Source: Acidobacteriota bacterium
GTDB taxonomy: Bacteria; Acidobacteriota; Blastocatellia; UBA7656
NCBI GenBank assembly: GCA_040754075.1
Contig: JBFMDH010000003.1
Location: forward strand, 78,307 to 142,306
Length of the DNA: 64,000 nucleotides
Direction of reading: 5' to 3'
The stretch's first letter is position 1. Each line of letters starts with the position of its first letter. This document shows, in pieces, positions 42,777 to 50,788 of the stretch. The translations under genes were made by a program, and so were the position numbers. The notes beneath the pieces were generated by a model, which had not been told where the DNA came from, ran no database searches, and saw nothing but the letters and a program-made list of their open reading frames with translations.

Positions 42777-45104
42777 TCAAGGCTTTGTAACGGAAAATTC
42801 ATTCGATTGCACACCCCCAGGCGTGGTGACGCGAACCTTCAGTAGGCTTCCTGATGGCGGCGCAAATGCCGGTTTGATAACTGCTGAAATGAAAGTCGCG
42901 GATTCCACAGTCACAGAATTAATCGTCACCCCTTGTCCATTCACAGTTATTGACACGCCCGCGTTGGTTGGGAAATTGGTGCCGGTAATGCGTACAATGG
43001 TTTTACCCGTACCTTTCACTTTCAAGGTCACCACAGTGATTTCCGGTCCAATTAAACGCCCGGCATTCACTTCATTCGATAACGGCGAGTTCGGATTTTT
43101 AACCCGTACCAACAAACTTCCCGCACTGTTTCTAATCGCCAGATTCTCATCCAACTCAACTGTGCGTTGCGTGGCGGCGAGTTGCGCATCAGCCGGAATG
43201 TGCGCAACGACCTGTATGCCATTGATGAATACCTGTGTTGTCGATGTGAAGTTTGTGCCATTGACGATTACGCGCAAGCCACTTTGTCCGGCATTGGCTT
43301 GTTGAACGACTTGCCCGTTCAAGGTTAGAGCAGTCGAAGTAGCGAGCGTCGGCGTGGGGTCAACGGGTGGCGGCAGCAGTCCTAATTTGGCAGAGAGTTT
43401 TTTACCGCTGAAAACATAAACTTGTCCGCCATTGGCAACATTGTCGTTGATGCCATCGCCGTGCATGGCGTTGGCGATGTAATCGACATAACCGTCGCCA
43501 TCAACATCGCCACCCCACAGACGATAGGAAAACTCGTCGCCGCCATCAAAGTTCTGACTGCCTGCCAGCATATAAAGTTTCGGTGAGTCCGGCGGGTCGT
43601 AAAATTTGATTTCCGAAGGCAGAAAATCGCGCTGCCCGAAAATGATTTTCGTATCCCCTGCTTCATCGCGTTCAACGCCACCAAGTTCAAAGGTATGTTC
43701 GGGGCTGCCAATAAAAAGTTCTGCCATGCTGTCTTTGTTAATATCAAAGGCGCGAACCGAATCGCCTGCACAATCGCCCGCGTCCTGTCCGTAAATTTTG
43801 ACGACGCGCAATCCCGATGCTTCCGTATCGGCTAAATCGACGGTCGCGCCAACCACATTCGGCTCGCCATAAATCACATAGACCGCGCCAGTATTGCCGA
43901 TGCCGGGGTCTGGGGCGACGGCTTGCAGCGCGCCACAGATTAAATCGGCGCGACCATCGCCATTGAGGTCTGCACTGTGAACCTGGGAACCGAGCAAATC
44001 ACCGCCCTTTGCGCCGATGATGTGGGTTGCGGTTGCCGGCGGGGTTTGCAGATTGACCATCGCAGGCCAGTTGCGGGTTCCATAGACGACATAAATTTCA
44101 CCGCATCTGGTTCGTTGTCCATTGAAACTTGCGCCGAAGGAATCGTGCCCGTTGTCTTCTGTGGGCGATACATAAGAAGCCGAGTCGCGGAATATCGAAC
44201 CCCCGATAATCACATCACCAATGCCATCATTGTTGATGTCGCCGACTTGCAGAGCTGCGCCCCAATGCTCTTCGGTTCCCGCGCCTAAAATAGTTGCGGT
44301 GCGAACTCCCGCCGGAGGTGCAGCCAGGTCAATGACGTTTGGTAAATTTGCCGAGCCGAAGACAATGTATGCGCCGCCAAGATGGACACGACCGCCATCG
44401 TTGATTTGGTCTGCGCCGATGATAATATCAGCGAACCCGTCACCATCAACATCACCTTCATCAACCCAGATGCCGGCGCGGGCGCTGCTCTGTGGCGCAT
44501 AAATCGCCACGATGCCTGCGGGCGGTGTTCCATTAGGCGTTTGCAAATCAGCGTTCAAATTAAAATTGGTCGCGCCGTAAACCAGATAAACCGCGCCACT
44601 ATTGAAACGCGCATTACCGGGTCCATCATCGACGCCTGCGCCAATCGCCACATCGCGAATGCCGTCACCGTTGACATCGCCATTTGCGGACACGGAAGTG
44701 CCGAGCAAATCGCCGGTGTCTGCGCCGACCAGGGTAAAATTGTTTGCAGGGTTGGTGGCTAAATCGACCGAGCCGGTATCGCGTCCGTCGCTCAGATAAA
44801 AATTGACCAAGCCATTATTGAGACGTATGCCCGCGCCGGCGCTGGCGTACATGGCACACATAATTAAATCGGCGCGACCATCGCCATTGATGTCACCTGC
44901 GCCAACCGGGTAGCCGATTTCGCCGCCCAGACGCAAGCCGCCATAAATCGTCAGCAAGCCGTCTTGCGGCACCGCCGTATCCACAGCAACTTCGATGCTC
45001 GCGGGAGTTTGCGCCGAAGTGATGACGTAACTGAAGGGAAGCAGCAGCAAAAAAAGAATTGCTAAAGATAAACCAACTCGGAACAACCTGTTTTTTTTAT
45101 TCAT
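42777..45104 (-). CDS. Secreted FG-GAP (integrin-alpha-like) propeller protein with IPT-like domains
   Basis: 775 residues. There is a signal peptide (SLAILFLLLLPFSYVITSAQ). Seven FG-GAP repeats have calcium loops such as GDINGDGRADLI, GDVNGDGIRDVAI, GDVDGDGFADIII, GDINNDGIGDVII, ADLNGDGRADLIC, FDINKDSMAELFI and GDVDGDGYVDYIA, enough for a closed seven-blade propeller. The sixth loop has lost Asp residues. After a Pro/Thr linker, two IPT/TIG-like domains follow (about 605-690 and 690-775: VNGTNFTSTTQVFINGI; ITGTNFPTNAGVSITVNG). It is probably a cell-surface adhesion or glycan-binding protein. Divergent from the ECF sigma gene. Confidence 0.92.
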   Translation of the reverse strand: MNKKNRLFRVGLSLAILFLLLLPFSYVITSAQTPASIEVAVDTAVPQDGLLTIYGGLRLGGEIGYPVGAGDINGDGRADLIMCAMYASAGAGIRLNNGLVNFYLSDGRDTGSVDLATNPANNFTLVGADTGDLLGTSVSANGDVNGDGIRDVAIGAGVDDGPGNARFNSGAVYLVYGATNFNLNADLQTPNGTPPAGIVAIYAPQSSARAGIWVDEGDVDGDGFADIIIGADQINDGGRVHLGGAYIVFGSANLPNVIDLAAPPAGVRTATILGAGTEEHWGAALQVGDINNDGIGDVIIGGSIFRDSASYVSPTEDNGHDSFGASFNGQRTRCGEIYVVYGTRNWPAMVNLQTPPATATHIIGAKGGDLLGSQVHSADLNGDGRADLICGALQAVAPDPGIGNTGAVYVIYGEPNVVGATVDLADTEASGLRVVKIYGQDAGDCAGDSVRAFDINKDSMAELFIGSPEHTFELGGVERDEAGDTKIIFGQRDFLPSEIKFYDPPDSPKLYMLAGSQNFDGGDEFSYRLWGGDVDGDGYVDYIANAMHGDGINDNVANGGQVYVFSGKKLSAKLGLLPPPVDPTPTLATSTALTLNGQVVQQANAGQSGLRVIVNGTNFTSTTQVFINGIQVVAHIPADAQLAATQRTVELDENLAIRNSAGSLLVRVKNPNSPLSNEVNAGRLIGPEITVVTLKVKGTGKTIVRITGTNFPTNAGVSITVNGQGVTINSVTVESATFISAVIKPAFAPPSGSLLKVRVTTPGGVQSNEFSVTKP

Positions 45105-45283
45105 TCACACTTCACCAAAAACTGATATACGGTGATTCACGGGGACGGACATTATACAATGCAGTTTGAAAAAAACGCGACTACCCGACGCAATAAAAGA
45201 GGCGTGGATTTTTAAATGAGATAAAAAATGGAAGAAAACCCGCAACCGTTTCGTCTAACGGGCGAATAAACGGAGCGAAACTT

Positions 45284-45868
45284 ATGGAGCGACTCGCGCT
45301 GATGAACCGATGCGATTTGGAGACCGTCATCGTCGATTGCATAGCCGGAAAACGGCAGGCTTTTCATACGCTGTTTGAAGCCTATAAAGATAAGGTCTAT
45401 TCCATCGCATTGCATTTCAGCGGCGAAGAGGCAATGGCAAAAGATATAACCCAGCAGGTCTTTTTGAAATTGTTCACCACCATCAAACAATTTCGCTTTG
45501 ATTCGCAATTTTCGACCTGGCTGTATCGTATCGTTGCCAATGCCTGTATTGATGAACAGCGAAAACGCCGTCGCTTCATTCCCTTTGCTCAGGGCGTAGA
45601 GGTGCGCGACATGATTGCCAGCGGTTCACAGGAAGAACGTTTGATACAAAGACAGATTTCCGATTCGGTAAGGGCAGCCATCGGCGATTTGAGTCCCAAA
45701 TTGCGATTGCCGATTTTACTGAAATATGTCGAAGGATTGTCTTACGAAGAGATTGCCGAAACTCTGGGTTGTTCAATCGGCACGGTCTCTTCGCGCCTCA
45801 ATCGCGGGCACAAGGCACTGGCGCGCAAACTCGGTCATCTGCGCGAGCGGGTCGCAACGGGAGAGTAG
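45284..45868 (+). CDS. ECF-type RNA polymerase sigma factor
   Basis: 194 residues. Region 2 is KDKVYSIALHFSGEEAMAKDITQQVFLKLFTTI with the core-binding and -10 motifs (STWLYRIVANACIDEQRKRRR). Region 4 is LPILLKYVEGLSYEEIAETLGCSIGTVSSRLNRGHKAL. GGAG lies eight bases before the ATG. The anti-sigma gene starts two bases after its stop, so the pair is one operon. Candidate targets are the nearby receptor or FG-GAP genes, but no consensus was derived. Confidence 0.95.
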   Translation: MERLALMNRCDLETVIVDCIAGKRQAFHTLFEAYKDKVYSIALHFSGEEAMAKDITQQVFLKLFTTIKQFRFDSQFSTWLYRIVANACIDEQRKRRRFIPFAQGVEVRDMIASGSQEERLIQRQISDSVRAAIGDLSPKLRLPILLKYVEGLSYEEIAETLGCSIGTVSSRLNRGHKALARKLGHLRERVATGE

Positions 45869-45870
45869 TT

Positions 45871-47025
45871 ATGTTTAGCAAGCACGTATCGGCAAAACTT
45901 TCAGCCTATTGCAATGGCGAACTTTCAAATGATGAGACGAAAGCCATCGCCGAACATCTGCTGGTTTGCAAAGGTTGCCGCAAAGCATACGACGAAATCA
46001 ATCTGGGCGTGCAGCTTGCGCAAAGTTTGCCGCAGGTCGTTGCGCCCGCGTCGCTTTGGAGTGAGATAGAAAACCTGTTGGATGCGCCACAGCCTTTACC
46101 ATCAACACCGCGATTCGGATTTCCATTCACCTGGCAGAAACTCGTTTTCACGGGCGCGCTGGCGATGGCGCTCGTCGCCTGTGGCGTGAGCCTGTGGTTG
46201 TATTTTGAAATGCGCGCGGCAAGCTGGCAGGTGGTGCGACTCGATGGCGCGCCGAAAATTAATAAGAGTTTAGTCAGTGACAGCGAGCGATTTTCGGAAG
46301 GCGAATTGCTCGAAACCGATGCGAATTCGCGAGCGCGCATCAATTTGACCAAAATCGGACACGTTGACATTGATCCGAATTCCCGCGTCAAAGTAATTTC
46401 AACGAAATTCACGGAACAAAGACTGGCGCTTGAACGCGGCAAATTGTCTGCACGAATTTCTGCGCCGCCGCGAATCTTTTTTGTCGATACCCCTTCGGCA
46501 AAAGCGGTGGATTTGGGCTGCGCCTACACCTTGGAAGTTGATGACAACGGACGCGGTTTGTTGCAGGTCACCAGCGGTTGGGTGGCGCTGGAATATCAAG
46601 GGCGCGAAGCGCGTGTGCCTGCGGGGGCGGCTTGCGAAACTCGCCCGCAGGTTGGTCCTGGCACGCCGTTTTTCAGCAATTCAACCGCAGCCTTGCAAAA
46701 AGCCCTTGAACGCTTCGATTTTGAAAATGGCGGGATTGCGGCACTCGAAACCATTCTTGCGGAAGCCACCACCCGCGACACCTTGACGCTCTTTAATTTG
46801 CTCTATCGCGTCGATGGCAAAGAGCGCGCTTCGGTTTATGACAAACTCGCAAGTCTCGTCCTGCCGCCCGATGATGTGACGCGCGACGGCATCTTGACGA
46901 TGAACGCCGAGATGATTGATTCCTATCGCACGGCGCTTGAACCGGTGTGGATTAGCGAAACCTTTCCGGCGCTTCGCAAAGCTTTACGCAACATTTTGGA
47001 TAAACCGCCGGAAAAGAAAAAATGA
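45871..47025 (+). CDS. Anti-sigma factor with zinc finger and FecR-like domain
   Basis: 384 residues. N-terminal anti-sigma zinc finger H29-x3-C33-x2-C36 (HLLVCKGC). One membrane helix is at about 91-112 (LVFTGALAMALVACGVSLWLYF). The periplasmic part has a FecR-like beta domain (ARINLTKIGHVDIDPNSRVKV; LALERGKLSARISAPPRIFFVDTPSAKAVDLGCAYTLEV) and a C-terminal helical region of about 110 residues. It should hold the upstream sigma factor at the membrane and release it on a signal. FecR-type proteins usually receive it from an outer-membrane TonB receptor; three such receptors are in this window. Confidence 0.9.
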   Translation: MFSKHVSAKLSAYCNGELSNDETKAIAEHLLVCKGCRKAYDEINLGVQLAQSLPQVVAPASLWSEIENLLDAPQPLPSTPRFGFPFTWQKLVFTGALAMALVACGVSLWLYFEMRAASWQVVRLDGAPKINKSLVSDSERFSEGELLETDANSRARINLTKIGHVDIDPNSRVKVISTKFTEQRLALERGKLSARISAPPRIFFVDTPSAKAVDLGCAYTLEVDDNGRGLLQVTSGWVALEYQGREARVPAGAACETRPQVGPGTPFFSNSTAALQKALERFDFENGGIAALETILAEATTRDTLTLFNLLYRVDGKERASVYDKLASLVLPPDDVTRDGILTMNAEMIDSYRTALEPVWISETFPALRKALRNILDKPPEKKK

Positions 47026-47174
47026 AGCGTAAAGAGAGCCGCATTCATTTGCCTCCGGTTTGATTTTTTACACCTTTAATCAACCCGAATTTAACTATCA
47101 CTAAAAATTGTGCTGCCGCTTTGCTGACCAGGCAGAGATGAGTAGCCGTGTGTTTAAAATTAAAGGAGAAAATT

Positions 47175-47663
47175 ATGAAAAACATTTTGCGTTGGGCAAT
47201 CATTTCACTGGCGTTGCTTTTCGTTGTTTTGCAATTCGTGCGACCGGCAAAGACCAATCCGATGATTGATGATTCGCGCGCGCTGCACAATCAGACAGAG
47301 ATGAACCAGGAGGTGACAGCCGTGATAAAACGCGCCTGTTACGATTGCCATTCAAACGATACGCGCTGGCCCTGGTACAGCAATATCGCGCCGGTTTCGT
47401 GGTTCGTCATTGACCATGTCAATCACGGACGCAAACACTTGAATTTTTCCAACTGGGCGGATTATGACAAACAACAAAAAGCGACACAGCTTTTTTTGAT
47501 TGGTGAAACCGTCAGGCTTGGTAAGATGCCGATGTCTTCGTACACCTTGATGCACGCGGACGCCCAACTCACGGACGATGATAAAAAATTAATTGCCGAA
47601 TGGGTGAAAGCGGAAAAAGCAAAACTCTTTAATCAACCGCAGGCGCAAAGCTTTGTGCATTGA
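47175..47663 (+). CDS. Haem-binding domain protein (cytochrome c-like CxxCH)
   Basis: 162 residues from the ATG at 47175 with AAAGGAG upstream. An N-terminal membrane helix (LRWAIISLALLFVVLQFV) is followed by a single haem motif CYDCH and the conserved SNDTRWPWYSNIAPVSWFVIDHV, then PMSSYTLMHADAQLTDDDKKLIAEWV. This is the Haem_bd (PF14376) pattern. It is likely a periplasmic or membrane-tethered c-type haem protein; the electron partner is unknown. Confidence 0.9.
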   Translation: MKNILRWAIISLALLFVVLQFVRPAKTNPMIDDSRALHNQTEMNQEVTAVIKRACYDCHSNDTRWPWYSNIAPVSWFVIDHVNHGRKHLNFSNWADYDKQQKATQLFLIGETVRLGKMPMSSYTLMHADAQLTDDDKKLIAEWVKAEKAKLFNQPQAQSFVH

Positions 47664-47778
47664 AGCTTCACTTCATCAATCAGTTTGTGCCTGGAGAGTC
47701 TTAAACTCGCGCTGAAATCTTTTTGGAGCCGCATTCAAATTTAACGGCAAAGCCGCAGATAAACTCGACGAACTTAAC

Positions 47779-47797
47779 GGAGAGGCTCAGCCTCTCC
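47779..47797. repeat. Short GC hairpin
   Basis: GGAGAGGC-TCA-GCCTCTCC. It lies between the convergent haem-binding and fucosidase genes, with no T-run. Confidence 0.6.
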
Positions 47798-47853
47798 GCA
47801 CATCAAAGCGGCAAAGCCGTAAAAACACAGTTAAGAAATTGAGAAGCGTGTCA

Positions 47854-49173
47854 TCACTTTTCCAATACGATGATGGTATCGTCCGCATCAATCATTTTTA
47901 GATTTTTCAACACGACAGCGTTTTGCGTTTGCTCGAACGCAACCTGGCTGCGGTCTTTTCGGTAACGCGCCGATTTGATTTTTTCAGTGAGTGACAACGT
48001 CAAGGTGTCGGTTTTTAAATTCAGCAGGTGAATGAAAATTTTATTGCCTTTCGTAGTTACTGCGCCCCAGTCTTGCGGTGTAATCGCGCCGCCGCGTGTG
48101 CCGTAAATGGTTTCGCCGTTGGCGCGCAGCCACGCGCCGATTTCTTTGAGCGTTGCGACAAACTCCGGTTGAATTTTGCCATTGGGCATCGGTCCCACAT
48201 TCAATAAAAAATTGGCATTGAACCCGGCGGCGCGCACCAGATAATGAATCAAATCGCGTGGGCTTTTAAATTTTTTATCGTTGGCATTATAACCCCATGA
48301 GCCGTTCATGGTTTCGCAGGTTTCCAAAGGCAATGCGCCGATCTCTGCGGTGTTGAACCCGGCGGTATTTTTACCGGGCAAATCTTTTTCAAACATCTGA
48401 AAATCTTCGCCCGCAAAAGGCGCTTTGTGATGGTTGGAACCGACCAGCGCATCGGGTTGCAAATCGTGAATCAATTTATAGGTTTTTTCGAGTCGCCAAT
48501 CGGCCTGCGGTTTATCCCACATGCCATCAAACCAGATGCCGCCGATTTTGCCGTAACCTGTGAGCAATTCCGCGAGCTGCGCGTCCATATAATCGAGGTA
48601 TTTGTACCATTCACCTTTATCGACTCTGCCGGTATATTGTCCGGTTTGTCCGCGCGGAAAATAATCGGGGTGATGCCAGTCGAGTTGCGAATGATAAAAG
48701 AAAAGCTTGATGCCTTGTTTGTGGCATTCATCAGCTAACATTTTCAACACATCTTTTTTGTAAGGCGTGCGGTCAACGATGTCCCAATCGCTCGCTTTGG
48801 AATCGAACATCGCAAAGCCGTCGTGATGTTTGCTGGTGATGGTGATGTATTTCATGCCCGCAGCTTTCGCAATCGCCACCCATTCGGCAGCGTTAAATTC
48901 GGTTGGATTAAATCGCGCCGGTAACTTTTCATATTCGCTGATGGGAAGCTTTTTCACCTGCATCACCCACTCGCCATCTTCGAGGACACTGTAAACGCCC
49001 CAGTGAATGAAGAGTCCGAATTTCGCATCCTGAAACCAACGACGCGACGCCAAGTTGTTTTTCGTCGGCGTGTATTTCGTTTGCGCCGGAACGGTTGATG
49101 AAGCGCAGGAAAAAATCAACACGATGACCAGAAGTTTACAAAGTTTAAGTAGCAGATAGGTTTTGATGTTCAT
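47854..49173 (-). CDS. Alpha-L-fucosidase, glycoside hydrolase family 29
   Basis: 439 residues, secreted: the N-terminal hydrophobic segment ends LIFSC, a possible but imperfect lipobox. GH29 features are KFGLFIHWGVYSV, YITITSKHHDGFAMFDSKASDWDI, and the nucleophile Asp216 in GIWFDGMWD, followed by GFNANFLLNVGPMPNGKIQPE. It removes terminal alpha-L-fucose from glycans. Together with TonB receptors and the LecA-like protein it points to glycan use, but no other sugar-degrading enzymes are adjacent. Confidence 0.95.
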   Translation of the reverse strand: MNIKTYLLLKLCKLLVIVLIFSCASSTVPAQTKYTPTKNNLASRRWFQDAKFGLFIHWGVYSVLEDGEWVMQVKKLPISEYEKLPARFNPTEFNAAEWVAIAKAAGMKYITITSKHHDGFAMFDSKASDWDIVDRTPYKKDVLKMLADECHKQGIKLFFYHSQLDWHHPDYFPRGQTGQYTGRVDKGEWYKYLDYMDAQLAELLTGYGKIGGIWFDGMWDKPQADWRLEKTYKLIHDLQPDALVGSNHHKAPFAGEDFQMFEKDLPGKNTAGFNTAEIGALPLETCETMNGSWGYNANDKKFKSPRDLIHYLVRAAGFNANFLLNVGPMPNGKIQPEFVATLKEIGAWLRANGETIYGTRGGAITPQDWGAVTTKGNKIFIHLLNLKTDTLTLSLTEKIKSARYRKDRSQVAFEQTQNAVVLKNLKMIDADDTIIVLEK

Positions 49174-49263
49174 GGGTTTTGAGCGTCCTTTCGCGTTTTC
49201 TTTTTTCCAGGATTTTTACTAGATTGTCAATGCGAACGAATCTGAAAGGTAGGAATATCAAGG

Positions 49264-50466
49264 ATGGTTAAAAGATTTCTCTCAGGCTTTATCACGATGA
49301 TTTTAGCGGTGAGCATCGTCGCTTGCTCGAATAAAAAAGACACGAATGATGCGCCTTCAGTGGCAACGCAAGCTTCGCCGCAAGCGCCGGATTTGACGCC
49401 GCCCGCCGCGCCTACGCCCACCGGCAAGCTTGTCGAAGCGCCCGCGAAATTCAATAAAACATTGGTTGGCACTTTAAATGGCAACATCGAAATACAAATG
49501 AATCTCACACGCGATGGAAAAAATCTTTCGGGCAGCTATTTTTATGAAAATGTGCGTGAGCCGATTGAACTGAGCGGCACGGTTGAAAAAGACGGGAGTT
49601 GCAAAATCACCGAACTCATTGGCGACCAGGAAACCGGCGTGTTCAAAGGTCGCATCAACGGCGAAGAACTGGGCGGGGTGACCTCGCTGAGATTTGAAGG
49701 CACCTGGGCAAAACCCAACGGCGAAAAAGCCATGTCTTTTGCCTTGCAGGAGCAACGCTTTGTTTTAAACGGTGGCTTGTTGAACATCGTCAACAAAAAA
49801 TTGCAGGAAGAGAACAAAAAGCAGCACTATGAATACGAAGCCAGTTACCCGCAACTCGATGGCGTAAAAGACGCAAAGACCGATGGATTTAATAAAGCCA
49901 TTGCCGGGATGATCAATTCACAGGTAAGCCGCTTTAAGAAAGATGCCCCGGAAAGTTTTAATGCCGACGACCCGGAGCAGGTAAGCGGATTGTGGATTGA
50001 TTACCATGTGACCTTTGCTAGTGACGAGTTAATCAGCGTCGTATTTGATATGTCGGAATACTCAGCGGGCGCTGCCCACCCGAACAGTTATTCAACGACT
50101 TTTAATTATGATTTGCGCAATGGCAAAGAGATTAAATTGCGTGAGCTATTTGCCAATGCCAATTTTTTACAGGTGATTGCCAACCACTGTACCAGAACGC
50201 TTACTGCGAGGTTAAAAAAGATTGAAGCTTACGATGAAACCATGGTGAAAGATGGCGCTAGCGCCAAAGCCGACAATTACAGCAGTTGGAATATCACCCG
50301 CAAAGGCTTGTTATTTAATTTCGACCCTTATCAGGTCGCGGCTTACGCTGTTGGCCCGCAAGAGGTGTTAATCGGTTATGAGAGTTTAAAAGAGGTATTG
50401 AAAAAAGATTCGCCGATTGCTTCATTAATCGGCGGTAACGCAAGTGGCGGCGACATATTGAAATAA
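49264..50466 (+). CDS. Lipoprotein with DUF3298/RsiV-like C-terminal domain
   Basis: 400 residues. Lipobox SIVAC after a hydrophobic stretch (ITMILAVSIVAC), then a Pro/Ala/Thr linker. Residues about 60-170 form a small beta domain (TLVGTLNGNIEIQMNLTRDGKNLSGSYFYE). The C-terminal part carries DUF3298 (IDYHVTFASDELISVVFDMSEYSAGAAHPNSYSTTFNYDLRNGKEIKLRELF and FDPYQVAAYAVGPQEVLI). Related domains occur in RsiV, which binds lysozyme, and PdaC deacetylase, but neither activity can be claimed here. The ATG has AGGA about eight bases upstream. Confidence 0.85.
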   Translation: MVKRFLSGFITMILAVSIVACSNKKDTNDAPSVATQASPQAPDLTPPAAPTPTGKLVEAPAKFNKTLVGTLNGNIEIQMNLTRDGKNLSGSYFYENVREPIELSGTVEKDGSCKITELIGDQETGVFKGRINGEELGGVTSLRFEGTWAKPNGEKAMSFALQEQRFVLNGGLLNIVNKKLQEENKKQHYEYEASYPQLDGVKDAKTDGFNKAIAGMINSQVSRFKKDAPESFNADDPEQVSGLWIDYHVTFASDELISVVFDMSEYSAGAAHPNSYSTTFNYDLRNGKEIKLRELFANANFLQVIANHCTRTLTARLKKIEAYDETMVKDGASAKADNYSSWNITRKGLLFNFDPYQVAAYAVGPQEVLIGYESLKEVLKKDSPIASLIGGNASGGDILK

Positions 50467-50575
50467 TCACAGGCGAAAATTTTTTGGAGTGCTGCGACCA
50501 TTCGCAGCTTTTATTTTGGGAATGGATTTATAGTAAGGAGCCATATAGCCCTGGCGGCTGCCCGGATTTTGCGAT

Positions 50576-50700
50576 GATAGCGGTTTGCAAAAGAGTTTAC
50601 TCAATCTTCGTTGAGAGAGCGGTCTTTGACCGCGTCGTCAGGCAGTCGCGGTCAAAGACCGCTTATTCAACCTCAGTAAATCGTTTTGCAAACCGCTATA
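50576..50700. mobile_element. MITE-like palindrome, copy B
   Basis: 125 bp, near-palindromic end to end. The outer arms are ATAGCGGTTTGCAAAA... and its complement ...TTTTGCAAACCGCTATA. The inner stem of 17 bp (50618-50634 with 50647-50663) is identical to that of copy A at 36725-36741. Only the central loop differs. As in copy A, it lies downstream of a TonB-receptor terminator. Confidence 0.9.
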
Positions 50701-50732
50701 AACAAGTAAATGGATTCTTGGGTTCATAAACA

Positions 50733-50766
50733 AAAAGCGCGAGAGTTGCGTAGCTCTCGCGCTTTT
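50733..50766 (-). terminator. Terminator of TonB receptor 2
   Basis: Thirteen-base arms AAAAGCGCGAGAG and its complement (50733-50745, 50754-50766). On the minus strand the stem ends in TTTTTG, 23 bases after the stop. Confidence 0.85.
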
Positions 50767-50788
50767 CAGGTTAAACGGCAAGTTCAGA

